DNA of 64,000 bases, taken from positions 1,243,775 to 1,307,774 of the forward strand of contig NZ_LWKZ01000001.1 of NCBI RefSeq assembly GCF_001905005.1. The letters run 5' to 3'. This document shows positions 44,770 through 53,819 of the stretch, one piece after another. A program made the translations under genes and the position numbers. Source of the stretch: Streptomyces sp. CB02923. Its GTDB lineage: Bacteria > Actinomycetota > Actinomycetes > Streptomycetales > Streptomycetaceae. Numbering within the stretch: position 1 is the first letter of the stretch; each line of letters starts with the position of its first letter. The notes under the pieces are model-generated. The model ran no database searches and had not been told where the DNA came from. It saw only the letters and a program-made list of their open reading frames with translations.

Positions 44770-46101
44770 TTCGGGGACGCGGGTGCTCAGTTCGCGGGCC
44801 GGGCGGGCGGCGCGGGGCAGCGGAAAGGGGCGGCGGCCCAGGGTGGACAGCGGGGTGGCCGGGGGCCGGCGGCTCCACCAGGCCGCCGCCGCCAGCATCG
44901 CCAGTCCCAGGAAGGGGTACGGGGCCGCCAGCGGCTGCTGCCACCAGGAGAACTTCAGGTCGAGGTTGCCCTGGTGCGGGAGCACCCACATCGTGCGGGC
45001 CATGAAGGCGACCGCCACCGCCGCGAGCAGCACCTGCCGCCACCGTACGCCGCGGACGTGCGCGCCGAGGGCGACCAGCAGCGGCACGCACCACACCCAG
45101 TGGTGGGACCAGCTGATCGGCGAGATGAGCAGGGCCGTGACGGCGGTGCACAGCACGCCCCAGGAGTCCAGGCCGTGCCGCAGGTACACCCGCCGGGCCA
45201 CGAGGAGTCCGGCCATGCCGGTCAGCAGGGCGGCGCCCGCCCACAGCAGGCCCGGTTCCGTGGTGTGCAGGCAGCGGGCGAGGAGTCCCTGGAGGGACTG
45301 GTTGTCGACGATCCACAGCTGGCCGACCCGGCCGGTCTCGAACATCCGCCGTGTCCAGAACTCCACGCTGGCGTCCGGCAGGACGAGCACCCCGAGCAGC
45401 ACGGAGCACACGAAGCCGGCCAGGGCGGTGAAGGCGGCCCGTACCCGGCCGGTGATCAGCAGGTAGACGGCGAACACCGCCGGGGTGAGCTTGATGCCGG
45501 TGGCGAGGCCGACGGCGAAGCCCTTCAGGCGGGCGCCGTCGGGGCGGGCCAGGTCCCACAGGACGAGGCAGGTCAGGGCGATGTTGATCTGCCCGAACAC
45601 GAGCGTCTGGAAGACCGGTTCGAGCCATATGGCGAGCGCGGTGGCGGCCAGCACGACGGGCAGTGTCCGCACGCGCCGCAGCCGGGACGCACCCGCGCTT
45701 TCGCGGGTGCCGGTGGTGTACGCGGCCTTGTACGACAGGTGCAGCAGGACCGGGATGAGGGCCACGTTGACGACGACGGAGGCGACCTTGAGGGCACCGA
45801 TGGGGACCCAGGCCGTCGGGATGAACAGCAGAGCGGCGAAGGGCGGGTACGTCGCGGGGAGGTTCCACTCGGTGACGGTGAAGCCGTACAGATCACTGCC
45901 GGTCGCCGCGGCCTCACCTTCGGCGCGGTAGACCACTATGTCCGACATGGACAGTGATACCAGCCGGAATACGGTGGCCAGCGCGGCCAGGGACACCACG
46001 AGCAGTACCGCTGTCGCGATCGTCTTCTTGTCCGGGCGGGTGAGATGCCGCGTCCACGGCCGTCTGTGCGGTACCGACCGCGTCCCCTCGGCGGCAGACA
46101 C
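44764..46101 (-). CDS. GT87-family membrane glycosyltransferase (alpha-mannosyltransferase type)
   Basis: 445 residues, about 10 membrane helices, GT-C fold. The first extracytoplasmic loop carries the acidic residue expected for catalysis (SMSDIVVYRAEGEA), followed by WNLPATYPPFAALLF and FGQINIALTCLVLW, family signatures of polyprenol-phosphate-mannose-dependent mannosyltransferases (PimE/GT87). It probably adds mannose to a lipid or polymer on the outer membrane face; the acceptor is unknown. Start ATG 46101. It ends toward XPB, with short repeats covering its last codons. Confidence 0.87.
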   Translation of the reverse strand: MSAAEGTRSVPHRRPWTRHLTRPDKKTIATAVLLVVSLAALATVFRLVSLSMSDIVVYRAEGEAAATGSDLYGFTVTEWNLPATYPPFAALLFIPTAWVPIGALKVASVVVNVALIPVLLHLSYKAAYTTGTRESAGASRLRRVRTLPVVLAATALAIWLEPVFQTLVFGQINIALTCLVLWDLARPDGARLKGFAVGLATGIKLTPAVFAVYLLITGRVRAAFTALAGFVCSVLLGVLVLPDASVEFWTRRMFETGRVGQLWIVDNQSLQGLLARCLHTTEPGLLWAGAALLTGMAGLLVARRVYLRHGLDSWGVLCTAVTALLISPISWSHHWVWCVPLLVALGAHVRGVRWRQVLLAAVAVAFMARTMWVLPHQGNLDLKFSWWQQPLAAPYPFLGLAMLAAAAWWSRRPPATPLSTLGRRPFPLPRAARPARELSTRVPER

Positions 46102-46255
46102 TTGTTTGGCCCCTCCTCGTCACCGGACGCATGCTGTCTGCGGCGACGCTAGTCGATCGAGACCGACTGCTTGTAACGGTTTCCGGTCATCCGGATGCTG
46201 GTTGCGTATCAGTCGAGGGCCGGAGGGGGTCGGAAAGGGCTGGGAAAGGGCTGGT

Positions 46256-46447
46256 TCAGTCCTCCGCGTACTCCCCGAGGAGGACGACGCTGACCGCGGC
46301 GGCGGCGAAGACCTTGAACGCACGGAAGACGTTGCCGACGATGTGGCGCTGCTCGTGGGAGTGCGGGGTGTGGGCGGCGTCGGGGCCGAGGGCGGTGGCG
46401 CCGTGGGTCGGGTGCAGGGGGCCTGGGGTGATGGTTGCGCTGCTCAT
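46256..46447 (-). CDS. Small conserved-looking protein with C-terminal hydrophobic stretch, 63 residues
   Basis: The product runs MSSATITPGPLHPTHGATAL, a His-rich central part (HTPHSHEQRH), then a helix (IVGNVFRAFKVFAAAAVSVV) and an acidic end (LLGEYAED). It could be a peripheral or single-pass membrane protein. ATG 46447 is preceded by GGAG only 2 nt away; the frame is open 24 codons further upstream but in a shadow-like way. Family and function unknown. Confidence 0.65.
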   Translation of the reverse strand: MSSATITPGPLHPTHGATALGPDAAHTPHSHEQRHIVGNVFRAFKVFAAAAVSVVLLGEYAED

Positions 46448-46577
46448 GTCTCCATGATGGTTTTCGCGGAGCGGCCGCACATCGGCCCACGGGTGCATCC
46501 CCGAGTGGTCTTCGGTCACCCGCTGGACCCATGCCGTCCCCTACGGGAGATGTACGGGCCGGGGCGGAAAGTTCAGG

Positions 46578-46603
46578 GTCGCCGCGACGATCGTCGCGGC
46601 GAC
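46578..46603. promoter_or_regulatory. Perfect 26-bp palindrome upstream of the HelD promoter
   Basis: Half-site GTCGCCGCGACGA is repeated in inverted orientation without spacer. It ends 48 bp before the -35 box. It could be an operator, a cruciform, or a terminator insulating the gene. Confidence 0.5.
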
Positions 46604-46651
46604 GGTGGCGGATGTCCACGTCGCCGCTGGTGGGCGGCCCCGGAGAAACCC

Positions 46652-46681
46652 GTTGGCGCCCCCGATACCTGCTGACTACAA
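46652..46681 (+). promoter_or_regulatory. Promoter for the HelD gene (TTGGCG-N18-TACAAT)
   Basis: -35 TTGGCG (46652-46657) and -10 TACAAT (46676-46681) at 18-bp spacing, close to the vegetative sigma consensus. Predicted start near 46688 gives a leader of about 140 nt before the GTG. Confidence 0.65.
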
Positions 46682-46829
46682 TCGCCGGTCTGCCCGCCTC
46701 CCTCAGCGGAGTGCCACCGGCCGCACGGAAACCGGCCGGGTTCCCGCTTCACGCATCTGCTCGCATCTGAAGACGCCTACGCGTACGCCGTCACGTACGG
46801 ACGTAGCCGGACCCGCCGGAGGCAACACC

Positions 46830-48932
46830 GTGCCCTCGCACGCCCACGACCAGGCACCCGCCCGGACCCAGCAGCAGGCCACCGACCAGCCCGACCCCCT
46901 GGAGCGCGAACGCGCCCACCTCGCCGACTCCCGGGCGGCGCTGCGCGCCATGCGCCGGGACGCCGAAGCGCTCAACATCGCGGACGTCACCGCGAACTGG
47001 GTCAACGCCGAAGTGCTCCAGGGCGAGGTCGACGCCCGCATCAAGGCGCTCGCCGACCTCGCGCACACCCCCCTCTTCTTCGGCCGCCTGGACTACCGGC
47101 ACGCGCCGGGGGCGGACGCCGAGGGCGCGGAGGGGGAGAACTTCTACATCGGCCGCCGGCACGTCCACGACGCCGACGGCGACCCCATGGTCATCGACTG
47201 GCGCGCACCGGTCTCGCAGCCGTTCTACCGGGCCTCCAAGAAGGACCCGATGGACCTGGAGCTGCGCCGCCGCTTCGGCTACACGGGCGGGCGGCTGACC
47301 GCGTACGAGGACGAGCACCTGACCGACCCGGCGGAGGCGGAGCAGCACAGCAAGCTGCTCCAGTCCGAGATCGAACGGCCTCGTGTGGGTCCGATGCGCG
47401 ACATCGTGGCGACGATCCAGCCGGAGCAGGACGAGATCGTGCGCGCCGGGATCGGCGGCACGGTCTGCGTCCAGGGGGCGCCGGGCACCGGCAAGACCGC
47501 GGTGGGCCTGCACCGGGTCGCGTACCTGCTGTACGCGCACCGCGAGCGGCTGGCCCGCTCCGGCACCCTCGTCATCGGCCCGAACAGCTCGTTCCTGCAC
47601 TACATCGAGCAGGTGCTGCCGGCGCTGGGCGAGCTGGAGGTCAAGCAGGCCACGGTCGACGACCTGGTGGCGCACGTCGAGGTGCGCGGTACGGACGACG
47701 CGGTGGCGGCCACGGTCAAGGGCGACGCGCGGCTGGCGGAGGTGCTGCGGCGGGCGGTGCGGTCGCATGTGCGGATGCCGTCCGAGGCGTGTGTGGTGGT
47801 GCGCGGTTCGCGGCGCTGGCGGGTGCCCGCGTACGAGATCGAGGAGATCGTCGAGGAGTTGCTGCGCCGCGACATCCGCTACGGCGCCGCCCGGGAGGCC
47901 CTGCCGCAGCGCATCGCGCACGCGGTGCTCGTACGGATGGAGCAGGCGGGCGAGGCGCCGGACGACCGGGTGCAGGACACGGTGGCGCGCAACGCGGCGG
48001 TCAAGGCCGTGGTCAAGGAGGTGTGGCCGCCGGTCGACCCGGCCAGGCTGGTGCTGCGGCTGCTGGGGGACGCGGAGTTCCTGGCCGGGCAGGCGGCGGG
48101 CATCCTGACGCCGGAGGAGCAGAAGGCGATTCTGTGGGCGAAGCCGCCGCGCAGCGTGAAGAGCGCCAAGTGGTCGGCGGCGGACGCGGTGCTGATCGAC
48201 GAGGCGGCGGACCTGGTCTCCCGTACGCACTCCCTGGGGCATGTGGTGCTGGACGAGGCGCAGGACCTGTCGCCGATGCAGTACCGGGCGGTGGGACGGC
48301 GCTGTTCGACCGGTTCGGCGACGATCCTGGGGGACATCGCGCAGGGCACCACGCCGTGGTCCACCGACACGTGGGAGGAGGCGCTGGCCCACCTGGGCAA
48401 GCCGGGCGCGCGGATCGAGGAGCTGACGCTGGGCTTCCGGGTGCCGCGCGAGGTGATCGGGTACGCCTCGCGGCTGCTGCCCGCGATTGCCCCGGAGCTG
48501 ACCGAGGCCACCTCCATCCGCGAGTCCGCCGGCGACTTCGCGGTCCGGCCGGTGGAGGCGGCGGAGCTGGACGACGCGGTCGTCGCCGCCTGCCGGGAAG
48601 CGCTGGCCAAGGAGGGCTCGATCGGCCTGATCGCGGCCGAGGCCCGGCTGCCCGCGCTGCGCGCGGCGCTGGACGCGGCGGGGCTGGCCGTCCTGGCGCC
48701 CGGCGAGGAGACCTCGGCCGAGGCCCGGCTGACCCTGGTCCCGGCCACGCTCGCCAAGGGTCTCGAATACGACTACGTGGTGCTGGACGAGCCCGCCGCG
48801 ATCATCGACGGCGAGCCGGACGAACGCACCGGCCTGCGCCGTCTGTACGTCTGCCTGACCCGCCCGGTATCCGGGCTGACGGTGCTCCACGCGGCGGCCC
48901 TGCCGGAGCGGCTCGGCACGTCCGCCGGGTGA
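46830..48932 (+). CDS. helD: HelD-type UvrD/Rep-like ATPase (RNA polymerase-associated)
   Basis: 700 residues. The N-terminal coiled-coil arm (PLERERAHLADSRAALRAMR) and the HelD-specific FGRLDY...FYIGRRHVHD..VIDWRAP region precede Walker A GAPGTGKT (216-223). UvrD-like motifs follow: VVLDEAQDLSPMQYRAV, TLGFRVPREVI and TLAKGLEYDYVVLDEP. HelD proteins release stalled RNA polymerase and some protect it from rifamycins. GTG 46830 has GGAGG 8 nt upstream. No rifamycin-associated element was seen. Followed by a hexanucleotide repeat and a strong terminator. Confidence 0.85.
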   Translation: MPSHAHDQAPARTQQQATDQPDPLERERAHLADSRAALRAMRRDAEALNIADVTANWVNAEVLQGEVDARIKALADLAHTPLFFGRLDYRHAPGADAEGAEGENFYIGRRHVHDADGDPMVIDWRAPVSQPFYRASKKDPMDLELRRRFGYTGGRLTAYEDEHLTDPAEAEQHSKLLQSEIERPRVGPMRDIVATIQPEQDEIVRAGIGGTVCVQGAPGTGKTAVGLHRVAYLLYAHRERLARSGTLVIGPNSSFLHYIEQVLPALGELEVKQATVDDLVAHVEVRGTDDAVAATVKGDARLAEVLRRAVRSHVRMPSEACVVVRGSRRWRVPAYEIEEIVEELLRRDIRYGAAREALPQRIAHAVLVRMEQAGEAPDDRVQDTVARNAAVKAVVKEVWPPVDPARLVLRLLGDAEFLAGQAAGILTPEEQKAILWAKPPRSVKSAKWSAADAVLIDEAADLVSRTHSLGHVVLDEAQDLSPMQYRAVGRRCSTGSATILGDIAQGTTPWSTDTWEEALAHLGKPGARIEELTLGFRVPREVIGYASRLLPAIAPELTEATSIRESAGDFAVRPVEAAELDDAVVAACREALAKEGSIGLIAAEARLPALRAALDAAGLAVLAPGEETSAEARLTLVPATLAKGLEYDYVVLDEPAAIIDGEPDERTGLRRLYVCLTRPVSGLTVLHAAALPERLGTSAG

Positions 48933-48934
48933 CC

Positions 48935-49008
<74 letters not shown>

Positions 49009-49055
49009 AGCATGCGTTCCGGCGACGGGCGGCCCCGCCGCCCGCGCCTGAGAAG

Positions 49056-49088
49056 GGTGCCGCGTTCCCGTACGGGGAACGCGGCACC
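49056..49088. terminator. Bidirectional terminator between helD and cutC
   Basis: 14-bp perfect arms GGTGCCGCGTTCCC / GGGAACGCGGCACC around a 5-nt loop, between convergent genes. Confidence 0.85.
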
Positions 49089-49097
49089 TGCCCGCCT

Positions 49098-49802
49098 CTA
49101 GACCGGCACGCCCTCCAACGCCCCCCGCCACGCCGCCACGGCCTCCGCGTCGACCGGTGCCTCCCAGCCGGACGGGCGCGCCGCGCCGCCGATGTGGAAG
49201 GCGTCCACTCCGGACGCCAGCAGTTCCGGTAGGTGCGCGAGCACCAGGCCGCCGCCGATCAGCAGCCGCGGCTCGTAGCCGGGCTCGCCGTCCGCCGTAC
49301 GGGCGCGCTCGGCCAGCAGCGTCGGCAGGCCGTCCTCGACCCCGGCGGGCGACCCCGCCGTCAGGTACGTGTCCAGGCCGGGCAGCCCGGCCAGTTCCTT
49401 GCGCAGCGCGTCGCGGTCGGCGGCCCGGTCGATGGCCCGGTGGAACGTCCACCGGCAGCCGTCGACCGCGGCGGCCAGGGCCCGTACGGCCGCCAGGTCC
49501 GGGCGGCCGTCCGTGTCGAGGAAGCCGAAGACGAACTCCTCCGCCCCTTCGGCCCGCAGTGCGGCGGCCGACGCGCACAGGGCGTCCACCTCGCCCGCCG
49601 CGAAGCCGTCGGCGGCCCGCAGCATCACCCGTACCGGGATGTCGACGGCCGCCCGGACCTCCGCGACGGTCCGCGGCGACGGGGTGAGGCCGTCGGCGGC
49701 CATGTCGCTGACGAGTTCGAGGCGGTCCGCCCCGCCGGCCTGGGCGGCCACCGCGTCGGCGGCGTCGAGCGCGATCACCTCCAGGAGTGCGCGCTTGGTC
49801 AT
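49098..49802 (-). CDS. cutC: CutC-family protein
   Basis: 234 residues, TIM-barrel CutC family (MTKRALLEVIALDAADAVAA, GGADRLELVSDMAADGLTPS, VRVMLRAADGF, WTFHRAIDRA, LTAGSPAGVEDGLP, GGGLVLAHLPELLASG). The family is linked to copper tolerance, though its direct role in copper handling is doubtful. ATG 49802 has GGAATGGGGA upstream. A DasR-like sequence lies 73-88 bp upstream, between this gene and the divergent HD gene. Confidence 0.92.
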   Translation of the reverse strand: MTKRALLEVIALDAADAVAAQAGGADRLELVSDMAADGLTPSPRTVAEVRAAVDIPVRVMLRAADGFAAGEVDALCASAAALRAEGAEEFVFGFLDTDGRPDLAAVRALAAAVDGCRWTFHRAIDRAADRDALRKELAGLPGLDTYLTAGSPAGVEDGLPTLLAERARTADGEPGYEPRLLIGGGLVLAHLPELLASGVDAFHIGGAARPSGWEAPVDAEAVAAWRGALEGVPV

Positions 49803-49874
49803 GGGTCCCCATTCCTTCGACGTGACGACTTCAGCAGGACGAGACGGGATGCCGACACGGACAGCACGAGGACG

Positions 49875-49890
49875 ACAGGTCTAGTCCAAT
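49875..49890. promoter_or_regulatory. DasR-like (dre) site candidate
   Basis: ACAGGTCTAGTCCAAT matches the GlcNAc regulator DasR consensus ACTGGTCTAGACCAGT at about 13 of 16 positions. It lies in the divergent cutC/HD intergenic region. Match judged by eye only. Confidence 0.3.
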
Positions 49891-49987
49891 ATCCCAGGGT
49901 ACGGGCCGACCCGCCCCCAAGGACCACAACGCCCCGGTACTCGACCGGAAACCCCCTCTTGACCTCCGCGCGGGCACAATGGGCCGT

Positions 49988-50719
49988 ATGGCTCGCACGA
50001 CACCTCCGTCCGGTACGGCCCACACCCACTTCGGTGGCGGCGCCGATCCGTTCCCGGACCTGCACCACCGCTGGGCCACCGCCGTCGCCGGCGCACGGGG
50101 CGGCAGCGGCCCCGCCGACCCCGACCCGGCCCCGTACGCGGACAACCTGCTCGGCCGCTGGTCCGAACCGCAGCGCCGTTACCACACCACCGGCCACCTG
50201 ATCGCCGTACTGGACCGCGTCGACGAGCTGGCCGTGCACGCGACCGACCTGGACGCCGGTGTCCCCGTCGACTGGGACGCCGTCCGCCTCGCCGCCTGGT
50301 TCCACGACGCCGTCTACCGGCCCGAGCGCTCCGAGAACGAGGAGCGCAGCGCGGCCCTCGCCGAGCGCGCGCTGCCCGAACTGGGCATCGACGACACCTG
50401 TACGGCCGAGGTCGCCCGTCTCGTACGCCTCACCGCGGGCCACGACCCGGCCCCCGACGACCACAACGGCGCGGCCCTGTGCGACGCGGACCTGGCGGTC
50501 CTGGCCGGAGCGCCCGAGCAGTACGCGGCCTACGCCGCCGCCGTCCGCGAGGAGTACGCATTCGTGCCGGACCGGGAGTTCCGCGCCGGGCGCGCCGACG
50601 TGCTGCGCCAGCTCCTGGACATGGCGAGCCTGTTCCGCACCCTGTACGGCAAGCAGCAGTGGGAGCGGGTGGCCCGCCGCAATCTGACCACCGAGCTGGA
50701 GCTGCTCACCGCGGGGTAG
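49988..50719 (+). CDS. HD-superfamily metal-dependent phosphohydrolase-like protein
   Basis: 243 residues. HD-type metal ligands appear as RYHTTGHL, LAAWFHDAVY (the HD pair), ENEERSA and ALCDADLAVL. This is a branch of predicted HD phosphohydrolases acting on unknown nucleotides or phosphoesters. The ATG at 49988 lacks a ribosome site; CACAAT 7 nt upstream suggests leaderless translation, and an ATG 9 nt earlier is an alternative. Its stop region overlaps the end of the convergent CtaG-like gene by 14 bp. Confidence 0.82.
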   Translation: MARTTPPSGTAHTHFGGGADPFPDLHHRWATAVAGARGGSGPADPDPAPYADNLLGRWSEPQRRYHTTGHLIAVLDRVDELAVHATDLDAGVPVDWDAVRLAAWFHDAVYRPERSENEERSAALAERALPELGIDDTCTAEVARLVRLTAGHDPAPDDHNGAALCDADLAVLAGAPEQYAAYAAAVREEYAFVPDREFRAGRADVLRQLLDMASLFRTLYGKQQWERVARRNLTTELELLTAG

Positions 50720-51515
50720 CGGCGGCGGCCGCGCGCCCCGGCCCGCGCCGTTCGCGCCGCTGGGCGCGCCCCTCCGCCCGGTACCACCGGCACGCCACGA
50801 CGACCGCCAGCGCCAGCTCGACGGCGTCGCCCCCGTAGTACATGGCCTGCGAGGCCAGGTGCAGGTCGGCGGCGTCGAAGGAGGTGCCGGGCGGGCCCGC
50901 CGCGTACAGGGACTTGGCGAGGACGGCGTGCGCCGCCCCCGCGGCCAGCAGCACTCCGGCCCGCAGGCCGGTGCCGGGGCGGTGGCGTACGGGGTCCAGG
51001 GCGAGCAGTCCGAAGGAGAACAGGACACCGGCGAGCAGGATGTGGACGTGCACGGCCGTGTTCAGCCAGGGGTGGTGGTGGCTGACGGACAGCAGCGGGG
51101 TGCGGTACAGCAGCCACAGCCCGCCGAAGTCGAGCAGGGCAGCCACCGGCGGCAGGGCCCAGACCGTCGCCCAGCGCGCGCGGGACAGGTACACCAGCCG
51201 GCGCCTTACGGGTACGGGCGCGGTGCGCAGGGCCAGCGTCAGGGGACGGCCGAGCACCAGGAGCAGCGGGGCCACCATGCCGACGCACAGGTGCGTGAGC
51301 ATGTGGGCGGTGAACGGCGGTGCGGCGCCCCAGGGCTCGGCGACGCCCGCCACCAGGACCGCGCCGCCCGCGCAGAACAGCGCGTCGCGCCCGTACGGCC
51401 AGGCGTCGCCGCGGGCGCGCAGGCTGGCCGTGGCGGCCAGGTAGGCGAGGCAGCCGAGGACGGCGGCGGCGGTGACGGCCCCGGTGAAGGGCGGGGGCAG
51501 GGCCGGGGACGTCAT
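50706..51515 (-). CDS. Cytochrome c oxidase assembly protein (CtaG/CtaG_Bacil type)
   Basis: 269 residues with about seven membrane helices; hallmark stretches HMLTHLCVGMVAPLLLVLG and SHHHPWLNTAVHVHILLAG with conserved His. This caa3_CtaG family helps copper insertion in oxidase assembly. The ATG (51515) overlaps the upstream DUF2243 stop (ATGA), so they are coupled. It lies close to cutC but on its own operon. Confidence 0.87.
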   Translation of the reverse strand: MTSPALPPPFTGAVTAAAVLGCLAYLAATASLRARGDAWPYGRDALFCAGGAVLVAGVAEPWGAAPPFTAHMLTHLCVGMVAPLLLVLGRPLTLALRTAPVPVRRRLVYLSRARWATVWALPPVAALLDFGGLWLLYRTPLLSVSHHHPWLNTAVHVHILLAGVLFSFGLLALDPVRHRPGTGLRAGVLLAAGAAHAVLAKSLYAAGPPGTSFDAADLHLASQAMYYGGDAVELALAVVVACRWYRAEGRAQRRERRGPGRAAAAATPR

Positions 51516-51994
51516 CGGCTGCGCGAGGCGGTCGGCGACGCGGTACGTGACGACGCGGCGCGCGGGGCCGTGCGCCGGGCGCGGACCAGCAGGAGCGCGC
51601 CGGCCAGCAGGAACAGCACGGCGATCCCGCCCCACGTCCAGTCGTACGGCGCCAGGTCCACGCCGTACCGGATCTGGTGGATGCCCAGGACCTTGTGCTG
51701 GAACGTTCCGTCGTAGAGCTGGAACCCGCCCAGCCCCAGACACAGCCCGCCCCACCACGCCGCGGGCACCAGCGCCCCGCGGCGCCGGACGTCCGCGTAC
51801 AGGACCAGGCCCGCCACCATCGCGAGCCAGCTGCCCGCGTGGAACAGCCCGTCGGAGACCAGGCCCGCGTCCGTGGTGGACAGGTCGTAGAAGTGGTGCC
51901 AGTGCAGCAGCTGGTGGAACACCGTCTCGTCGACGAACGCGGCCGTGCCGATCCCCGTCAGCACGCCGCCGACCACCGTCCTCGAACGCCTCAT
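51512..51994 (-). CDS. DUF2243 membrane protein
   Basis: 160 residues with four membrane helices (TVVGGVLTGIGTAAFVDETV, HQLLHWHHFYDL, GLFHAGSWLAMVAGLVLYAD, GIHQIRYGVDL). The His-rich FHQLLHWHHF and the QLYDGTFQHKVLGIHQIR segment are DUF2243 signatures, suggesting metal or heme binding. ATG 51994 has GAGGAGG 6 nt upstream. First gene of a two-gene operon with the CtaG-like protein, so a role in oxidase assembly is plausible. Confidence 0.85.
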   Translation of the reverse strand: MRRSRTVVGGVLTGIGTAAFVDETVFHQLLHWHHFYDLSTTDAGLVSDGLFHAGSWLAMVAGLVLYADVRRRGALVPAAWWGGLCLGLGGFQLYDGTFQHKVLGIHQIRYGVDLAPYDWTWGGIAVLFLLAGALLLVRARRTAPRAASSRTASPTASRSR

Positions 51995-52166
51995 ACGGAC
52001 CTCCTCGCCTTCGCGGGCCGGGCGGAGCGGCCGGGGTACCCCGGGCCCCCGGGGCAAAACGGCGCGAGGACGCGACCCGGCCACCCGTCCGGAACCGCCC
52101 GGTACCGTTCCGGTTTCGACACCGCGGCAGGGAATGTCAGGCGTGTCGGCGCTGTTCGTGCGTGAC

Positions 52167-53450
52167 ATGCAAGACCATCCCGATCGCGCCCGTATGCCCC
52201 TCGCCGTCTATGTCCTCGGCCTCTCCGTCTTCGCCCTCGGCACCAGCGAATTCATGCTGTCGGGCATCCTCCAGCCCCTGGCCCGGGACATGGGGGTGAC
52301 CATTCCGCAGGCCGGTCTCCTGGTCTCGGCCTTCGCGATCGGCATGGTGGTCGGCGCGCCGGTGCTCGCCGCGGCCACCCTGCAACTGCCCCGCCGCACC
52401 ACACTGATCGCGCTGCTCGCCGTCTTCGGGCTCGGGCAGGTGGCGGGCGCGGTGGCGCCGTCGTACACCGTGCTGTTCGTCTCGCGCGTGGTCAGCGCGC
52501 TCGCCTGCGCCGGGTTCTGGGCGGTCGGCGCGGCCGTCGCGGTGTCGCTGGTGCCGGTCACGGCACGCGCCAAGGCGATGGCCGTGATGGTCGGCGGGCT
52601 GAGCGTCGCCAACATCGCGGGCGTACCGGCCGGCGCGCTCCTCGGGCAGCACGCGGGCTGGCGGTCCGCCTTCTGGGCGGTGGCGGCCCTGTCGGCGATC
52701 GGCCTGGTCGGCGTGATCGCGCTGGTGCCGCGGACGGCCGTACCGACCGGTGACGATCGGCCGGTGCTCCGCCGCGAACTGAGCATCTACCGGGACAAGC
52801 AGGTCTGGCTGGCACTGATCGGCACCGCGCTGAACGGCGCTGCGGTCTTCGCGCTGTTCTCCTACCTGGCGCCGCTGCTGACCGACACCGCGGGCCTGTC
52901 CGAGGGCAGCGTGCCGACCGTGCTGGCCCTGTTCGGCGTCGGCGCGCTGATCGGTACGTTCGTCGGCGGGCGGATAGCGGACGCGCACCCGTTCGGAACG
53001 ATCATCGGGGGCATCAGCGCCTCGGCCACCGTGCTGGCGCTGCTGGCCCTGACCGCGCACAGCTCCGTCGCCGCCGTCACGCTCTCCCTGCTGCTCGGCA
53101 TCACCGCGTTCGCCACCGCTCCGGCCCTGAACGCCCGGATGTTCAACGTGGCGACCGCCGCGCCGACGCTGGCCGGCGCGACCACCACCTCCGCCTTCAA
53201 CATGGGCAACACCCTCGGGCCGTGGCTCGGCGGGCTCGTCATCAGCGCGGGCTGGGGCTACCCGGCCGTCGCGTGGACGGCCGCGGCGCTCGCGGCGCTG
53301 GGCGTCGGCACCACGGTCGTCGCCCTGCGGCTGCACCGTACGAAGAGCGCCTCCCGCCTGGTCGCCTCCTCGGCCGACGCGACGCACACACCGGCGCCGA
53401 CGCAGACGGCAGAGGCCGCAGAGGCCACAGGCGCGGCAGACCGGGTCTGA
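52167..53450 (+). CDS. MFS efflux transporter, Cmx/AraJ type
   Basis: 427 residues, 12 membrane helices. N-terminal MPLAVYVLGLSVFALGTSEF and the AGLLVSAFAIGMVVGAPVLA block resemble chloramphenicol and sugar efflux proteins. Start uncertain: ATG 52167 (MQDHPDRARMPLAV) or ATG 52194 (MPLAV), neither with a strong ribosome site. The C-terminal 30 residues are a Thr/Ala/Glu-rich tail. Divergent from the DUF2243-CtaG operon. The GGGCCGGAGC-rich repeat tract behind its stop extends to the DUF4031 gene. Confidence 0.88.
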   Translation: MQDHPDRARMPLAVYVLGLSVFALGTSEFMLSGILQPLARDMGVTIPQAGLLVSAFAIGMVVGAPVLAAATLQLPRRTTLIALLAVFGLGQVAGAVAPSYTVLFVSRVVSALACAGFWAVGAAVAVSLVPVTARAKAMAVMVGGLSVANIAGVPAGALLGQHAGWRSAFWAVAALSAIGLVGVIALVPRTAVPTGDDRPVLRRELSIYRDKQVWLALIGTALNGAAVFALFSYLAPLLTDTAGLSEGSVPTVLALFGVGALIGTFVGGRIADAHPFGTIIGGISASATVLALLALTAHSSVAAVTLSLLLGITAFATAPALNARMFNVATAAPTLAGATTTSAFNMGNTLGPWLGGLVISAGWGYPAVAWTAAALAALGVGTTVVALRLHRTKSASRLVASSADATHTPAPTQTAEAAEATGAADRV

Positions 53451-53536
53451 GCCGAGGCGGGGCCGGGCCGGAGCCGGGCCGGGGCCGGAGCGGGGCCGGA
53501 GCCGGAGCGCGTCGCGGGGCCGGAGCGCGTCGCGGC

Positions 53537-53818
53537 CTACCGGCCCACCGCTCCGCCCTCCCGGCTCTTCGGCCGCCGCAGGCCCGCCGCGCGCAGCAGG
53601 CGCACGATCTCCTTGCTGTCGGCCTCCGCCGCGCCCGCGCGCACCGCGTCGGCGTGGCGCTCCGCCGGTATGTCGTAATGATCGCGGTCGAACGCCTTGC
53701 GGGGGCAGCCGATGCGCTCGGCGAAGGCGTGCAGCTCCTCGAACGAGGCGTCGCTGACGAGGTGGGACCACATCCGGCCGTGTCCCGGCCAGGTCGGCGG
53801 GTCGATGTAGAGGGCCAT
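53537..53818 (-). CDS. DUF4031 protein
   Basis: 93 residues: MALYIDPPTWPGHGRMWSHL, ELHAFAERIGCPRKAFDRDH, and a C-terminal LLRAAGLRRPK. This is DUF4031, a small cytoplasmic family of unknown function common in actinobacteria. Its ATG is 1 nt after the upstream gene stop (53820), so the two are translationally coupled. The downstream side is a GC-rich repeat tract. Confidence 0.87.
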   Translation of the reverse strand: MALYIDPPTWPGHGRMWSHLVSDASFEELHAFAERIGCPRKAFDRDHYDIPAERHADAVRAGAAEADSKEIVRLLRAAGLRRPKSREGGAVGR

Positions 53819-53819
53819 G

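Larger units (their letters stand above)
46448..46829. other. 382-bp gap upstream of the HelD gene
   Basis: Contains a perfect 26-bp palindrome (46578-46603), a strong promoter (46652-46681) and a transcribed leader of about 140 nt. I see no gene, and no rifamycin-associated element. Confidence 0.6.

Noticed and set aside
46448..46829. Rifamycin-associated element upstream of helD
   Set aside because: The known inverted repeat was not found by eye; only an unrelated 26-bp palindrome and a vegetative-type promoter are present.
52137..53771. 544-codon reverse frame opposite the Cmx-type transporter
   Set aside because: Arg/Gly/Gln-rich low-complexity product antisense to a real gene.
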